This document shows, piece after piece, positions 6,261 through 8,448 of a DNA stretch of 8,448 nt. Within the stretch, counting starts at the first letter, position 1. Every line of letters begins with the position of its first letter. Location: contig CALJLX010000026.1 in assembly GCA_937982495.1 (NCBI GenBank), forward strand, positions 1 through 8,448. The letters are read 5' to 3'. Both the position numbers and the translations under genes were made by a program. This DNA comes from an uncultured Desulfuromonas sp. GTDB taxonomy: Bacteria; Desulfobacterota; Desulfuromonadia; Desulfuromonadales; Trichloromonadaceae. Under the pieces are notes generated by a model. It searched no databases, was not told where the DNA came from, and saw nothing but the letters and a program-made list of their open reading frames with translations.

Positions 6261-6656
6261 ATGGAAACCATTCTGCGCAACGAACAGTTCAATAACGGCG
6301 TGCGTCTCGAATTCGTCGAGGGTTCGAACCGCTATTTCGGCGATTACCATCGCTTGCGCATCGAGGTGCGCTGCCGGGTCGCGATCACTCCCACGCTCTT
6401 TCCCGAGGCCGCCGATCCCGCGGGGGAGTCCAGCCGCGTCCGTGGGCTGCTTGGGGATGAACTGACCTGGACCCGTCATCTGGAACGCATGGGGGTGGCC
6501 ACGGCCGATCTGCCCGTCGTCCGCGCCGAATTGATGGAGTCCTTCGCGTCAACGACCTATCCCTATCTGCGCAGTCCGGAATTCCCCGCCCGACTGCTGG
6601 CCGGGGAGTTGGAAAAACGCAAAGAGGTCCGTCGTCCCTTCCGGTTGGTGAAATGA
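6261..6656 (+). CDS. Uncharacterised 131-aa protein between trmJ and rlmD
   Basis: I do not recognise a named family. The 131-aa product is soluble-looking, with no signal peptide, no membrane segment, no metal-binding cysteine cluster (single Cys38) and no nucleotide-binding loop. The N-terminal third looks beta-rich and contains the striking SNRYFGDYHRLRIEVR (22-37). The middle (LLGDELTWTRHLERMGV, 63-79) looks helical. The C-terminal LAGELEKRKEVRRPFRLVK (113-131) is strongly basic and could contact nucleic acid. The start at ATG 6261 lies 5 nt after trmJ, with GGAGAAAAGGG at 6242-6252 just upstream. The stop overlaps the rlmD start as ATGA. G+C and codon use match the neighbours, so it is a genuine member of the operon. 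A role in RNA modification or ribosome assembly is suggested only by position. Confidence 0.85.
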   Translation: METILRNEQFNNGVRLEFVEGSNRYFGDYHRLRIEVRCRVAITPTLFPEAADPAGESSRVRGLLGDELTWTRHLERMGVATADLPVVRAELMESFASTTYPYLRSPEFPARLLAGELEKRKEVRRPFRLVK

Positions 6657-7945
6657 TCGAACAGTTACGCATCGAGCGGCTCGTCTACGGCGGTGCCGGA
6701 ATCGGCCGTCATGAGGGCAAGGCGGTCTTCGTCCCCTGTACTGCGCCGGGCGATCTGGTGGACTGTCGGATTGTCCGCGAAAAGAAACGTTATGTCGAAG
6801 GGGAACTGGTCGCTCTGCTCGAACCCGGTCGCGGCCGGCGGACGCCGCCCTGTCCGGTATTCGGCCGCTGCGGCGGCTGTCAGTGGCAACATCTGGGCTA
6901 TGGCGAACAGGCGCGGTGGAAGGAGGAAATCTTTCGCGATACCCTGGTCCGTCAGGCGGGAGTGGCGCCGGAGCTGGTGCGCCCGCTGGCGCAAGCCCCC
7001 GAGGAATGGGGGTATCGCAGCCGGGTGCAGTTCAAATGCCGGAAGACCGAACAGGGCTTGGTCATGGGCTTCTACAGAGGCGGCAGCCATTTTGTGATCG
7101 ACGTGTCCCAGTGCCCCATCGCCGCTCCGGCAATCAACGGCGCGCTGACGCATTTTCGGCAATGGTTGGCGGCATCCCCGTGTCCCGAGCGGATTCCCCA
7201 GGTCGACATGGCGGTTGACGACGAGGGTCGGGTGCGCGTCGTCGTGCATGTGCTCGACGGCCGGGAAGGGGCGTTGGCCGACTATCTGCGTCCCTTGGCC
7301 GAGGCGGCCGGTTACGCTCTTTTCTTGCAGAGCGGGCGCAAGGATTCGTTGCGACTCGTGATCGGCGCCGAGGATCTGCATATCCACCCCGAATCAGGCG
7401 GCGATCCGCGTCTGGCCTACGGCCCGGGGGGCTTCGCCCAAGTCAATCTGGCGCAGAACCGGCAACTGGTGGCGGAAGTCCTGGCCGCTCTCGGCGACAG
7501 GGCGCCGGGACGGGTGCTCGATCTCTTCTGCGGCATGGGCAATTTTTCCCTGCCCCTGGCCCGGCGGGTCGGCGAGGTGGTGGGGGTCGAGGATTATGCC
7601 CCCTCCATCGCCAAGGCCCGGGCGAACGCCGCTCGTAACGGCCTGGCCAACACCTCCTTTCACGCCCGCTCGGCGGAGGGGGCGGCGGAATTCTTCAGCC
7701 GCGAGCAACCCTTCGACCTGGTGCTGCTCGATCCTCCCCGCGCCGGCGCCTACGCCGTGACCAAGGAACTGGCCCGCCTGCGGCCGCCGCGCATTCTCTA
7801 TGTCTCTTGCGATCCGCCGACCCTGGCCCGCGATCTCGTCCCTCTGCTGCACGGCGGCTATCGCCTGGAATGGTCGCGTCCCTTCGATCTCTTCCCCCAG
7901 ACCCATCACACCGAAAGCCTGACCGCCCTGCGCCTCATCGTCTAG
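6653..7945 (+). CDS. rlmD: 23S rRNA (uracil1939-C5)-methyltransferase RlmD (RumA), TRAM domain and 4Fe-4S
   Basis: A 430-aa RumA/TrmA-family enzyme that makes m5U in 23S rRNA with S-adenosylmethionine; U1939 is the E. coli site. Domain order is an N-terminal TRAM domain (about 1-58, with VYGGAGIGR and FVPCTAPGDLV), an iron-sulfur motif CPVFGRCGGC (Cys 67, 73, 76) completed by Cys154 in SQCPIAAP, and a Rossmann methyltransferase domain. The latter has FAQVN (261-265), LDLFCGMGNFSLPLA (289-303), LLDPPRAG (358-365) and the catalytic nucleophile Cys386 in YVSCDPPTLARDL. Glu421 in HHTESLTAL is the expected proton acceptor. All key residues are present and the length is normal. The ATG overlaps the preceding stop codon (ATGA). 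RlmC/RlmD paralogue specificity cannot be settled by eye; the presence of a TRAM domain favours RlmD. Confidence 0.9.
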   Translation: MIEQLRIERLVYGGAGIGRHEGKAVFVPCTAPGDLVDCRIVREKKRYVEGELVALLEPGRGRRTPPCPVFGRCGGCQWQHLGYGEQARWKEEIFRDTLVRQAGVAPELVRPLAQAPEEWGYRSRVQFKCRKTEQGLVMGFYRGGSHFVIDVSQCPIAAPAINGALTHFRQWLAASPCPERIPQVDMAVDDEGRVRVVVHVLDGREGALADYLRPLAEAAGYALFLQSGRKDSLRLVIGAEDLHIHPESGGDPRLAYGPGGFAQVNLAQNRQLVAEVLAALGDRAPGRVLDLFCGMGNFSLPLARRVGEVVGVEDYAPSIAKARANAARNGLANTSFHARSAEGAAEFFSREQPFDLVLLDPPRAGAYAVTKELARLRPPRILYVSCDPPTLARDLVPLLHGGYRLEWSRPFDLFPQTHHTESLTALRLIV

Positions 7946-7970
7946 CGAAGGATTTTTTCATCGTCGTCTT

Positions 7971-7996
7971 TTGTCATCCGAGAAGCGTGGTATATT
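7971..7996 (+). promoter_or_regulatory. Extended -10 promoter for the lipoprotein gene
   Basis: TATATT (7991-7996) matches the -10 consensus at five of six positions and is preceded by TGG (7988-7990), the extended -10 TGn signature. TTGTCA (7971-7976) resembles a -35 but is only 14 nt away; the overlapping TTTTGT (7969-7974) gives 16 nt. The extended -10 could compensate for the weak -35. The predicted start point is near 8003. Confidence 0.5.
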
Positions 7997-8004
7997 CCTT
8001 AATC

Positions 8005-8026
8005 CAACGGTTAATCTCGACCGTTG
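8005..8026 (+). other. 5'-UTR hairpin before the lipoprotein gene
   Basis: CAACGGT (8005-8011) and ACCGTTG (8020-8026) form a perfect 7-bp stem with an 8-nt loop. If transcription starts near 8003, the stem lies at the extreme 5' end of the mRNA, 7 nt before the AGGGAGGA Shine-Dalgarno. It could stabilise the mRNA or, as DNA, act as a dyad operator. A terminator role for rlmD is less likely because only TTCTTC follows. Confidence 0.4.
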
Positions 8027-8044
8027 TTCTTCAGGGAGGATCCC

Positions 8045-8448
8045 ATGCCCCGTCGCTTCGCCCGTTTATTCCTGATTTCGGCCCTGCTTCTTCTCTGTGC
8101 CTGCGCGAAACGCCCTTGGCCCGACCAGTTGCTGGAAGTGGCGCCCGGGCACACCCTGGCGATCCAGATTCCACCGGGGCGGTGGCAGGTTTCCGCGCAG
8201 TCCCCCGAATTTTTGGTGGCGGAAATGACCGAGCACCTTGCCCACGATCTTGAAGCGCAGGGCAAGACGGTGGATGAAGCCGCCCTTCAGGCCGCCGTCG
8301 CCAAGCGCCTGGCGGCCAACGAGCACTTTATCTTCAATCCCGTCAGTGGCGCCCATCTCGATATCGATTTCAGCCCGCTGGCCGCCGGAGAGAGCGCGCC
8401 TTCGCGGCGGCTGGTCGCCGACTCGGCCCGTTTCGCGGCGGAGAGCCT
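8045..8448 (+). CDS. Putative lipoprotein, 3' end outside window
   Basis: An open frame of 134 codons runs off the window edge. The N-terminus is a classic secretion signal: basic MPRRFAR, then a hydrophobic core LFLISALLLL (8-17), then the probable lipobox LCAC with Cys20 as the lipidated residue. Cysteine at -2 of a lipobox is uncommon, and Cys18 is a poor alternative because leucine precedes it. Residue +2 is alanine, which in enterobacterial rules favours the outer membrane. The mature part (LEVAPGHTLAIQIPPGRWQV, then a helix-rich VAEMTEHLAHDLEAQGKTVD region) is not recognised. The start is firm: ATG 8045 with GGGAGGA (8034-8040) 4 nt upstream. It seems to have its own promoter and so is probably not part of the rlmD operon. 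The function is unknown. Confidence 0.8.
   Translation, partial: MPRRFARLFLISALLLLCACAKRPWPDQLLEVAPGHTLAIQIPPGRWQVSAQSPEFLVAEMTEHLAHDLEAQGKTVDEAALQAAVAKRLAANEHFIFNPVSGAHLDIDFSPLAAGESAPSRRLVADSARFAAES

Overview
The window is a dense, GC-rich stretch (by eye a little over 60 % G+C) of bacterial chromosome with every supported gene on the + strand. The gene content fits an anaerobic deltaproteobacterium of the Desulfuromonadales/Geobacter type: a four-subunit 2-oxoacid:ferredoxin oxidoreductase, an archaeal-type cofactor-independent phosphoglycerate mutase relative, HolC, and a run of RNA methyltransferases. The taxon is inferred from gene content and style only. I see no mobile element, CRISPR array, tRNA or rRNA.

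Layout. (1) 1-167 is the C-terminal end of a XerD/XerC-type tyrosine recombinase. (2) 209-1411 is an ApgM-family protein, either phosphoglycerate mutase or the homoserine kinase proposed for this subfamily; a hairpin terminator follows it. (3) 1604-4301 is a korDABC operon: a 74-aa 2x[4Fe-4S] ferredoxin subunit (GTG start), the alpha subunit (TTG start), the TPP-binding beta subunit and the gamma subunit. A possible sigma70 promoter overlapped by a 20-bp dyad lies in front. (4) 4348-7945 is a tightly packed set: holC (DNA polymerase III chi), rsmE (16S rRNA m3U1498), trmJ (tRNA Nm32), an uncharacterised 131-aa gene, and rlmD (23S rRNA m5U1939). Two junctions are ATGA overlaps and the others in this set are 5 and 19 nt, so the set is probably co-transcribed and translationally coupled. 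(5) After a 99-bp gap with an extended -10 promoter and a 5'-UTR hairpin, a lipoprotein gene starts at 8045 and runs off the window.

How the genes work together. The kor operon links 2-oxoacid metabolism (2-oxoglutarate in a TCA cycle is the likeliest substrate) to ferredoxin. The second block joins one replication accessory factor to three RNA modification enzymes acting on 16S rRNA, tRNA and 23S rRNA.

No exotic system is visible. The most interesting item is the unrecognised 131-aa gene locked between trmJ and rlmD. Next come the dyad over the kor promoter, the diverged N-terminus of RsmE and the uncertain role of the ApgM-family protein. Several start codons were moved from the longest possible reading frame on ribosome-binding-site and family-length grounds; each case is explained in its entry.
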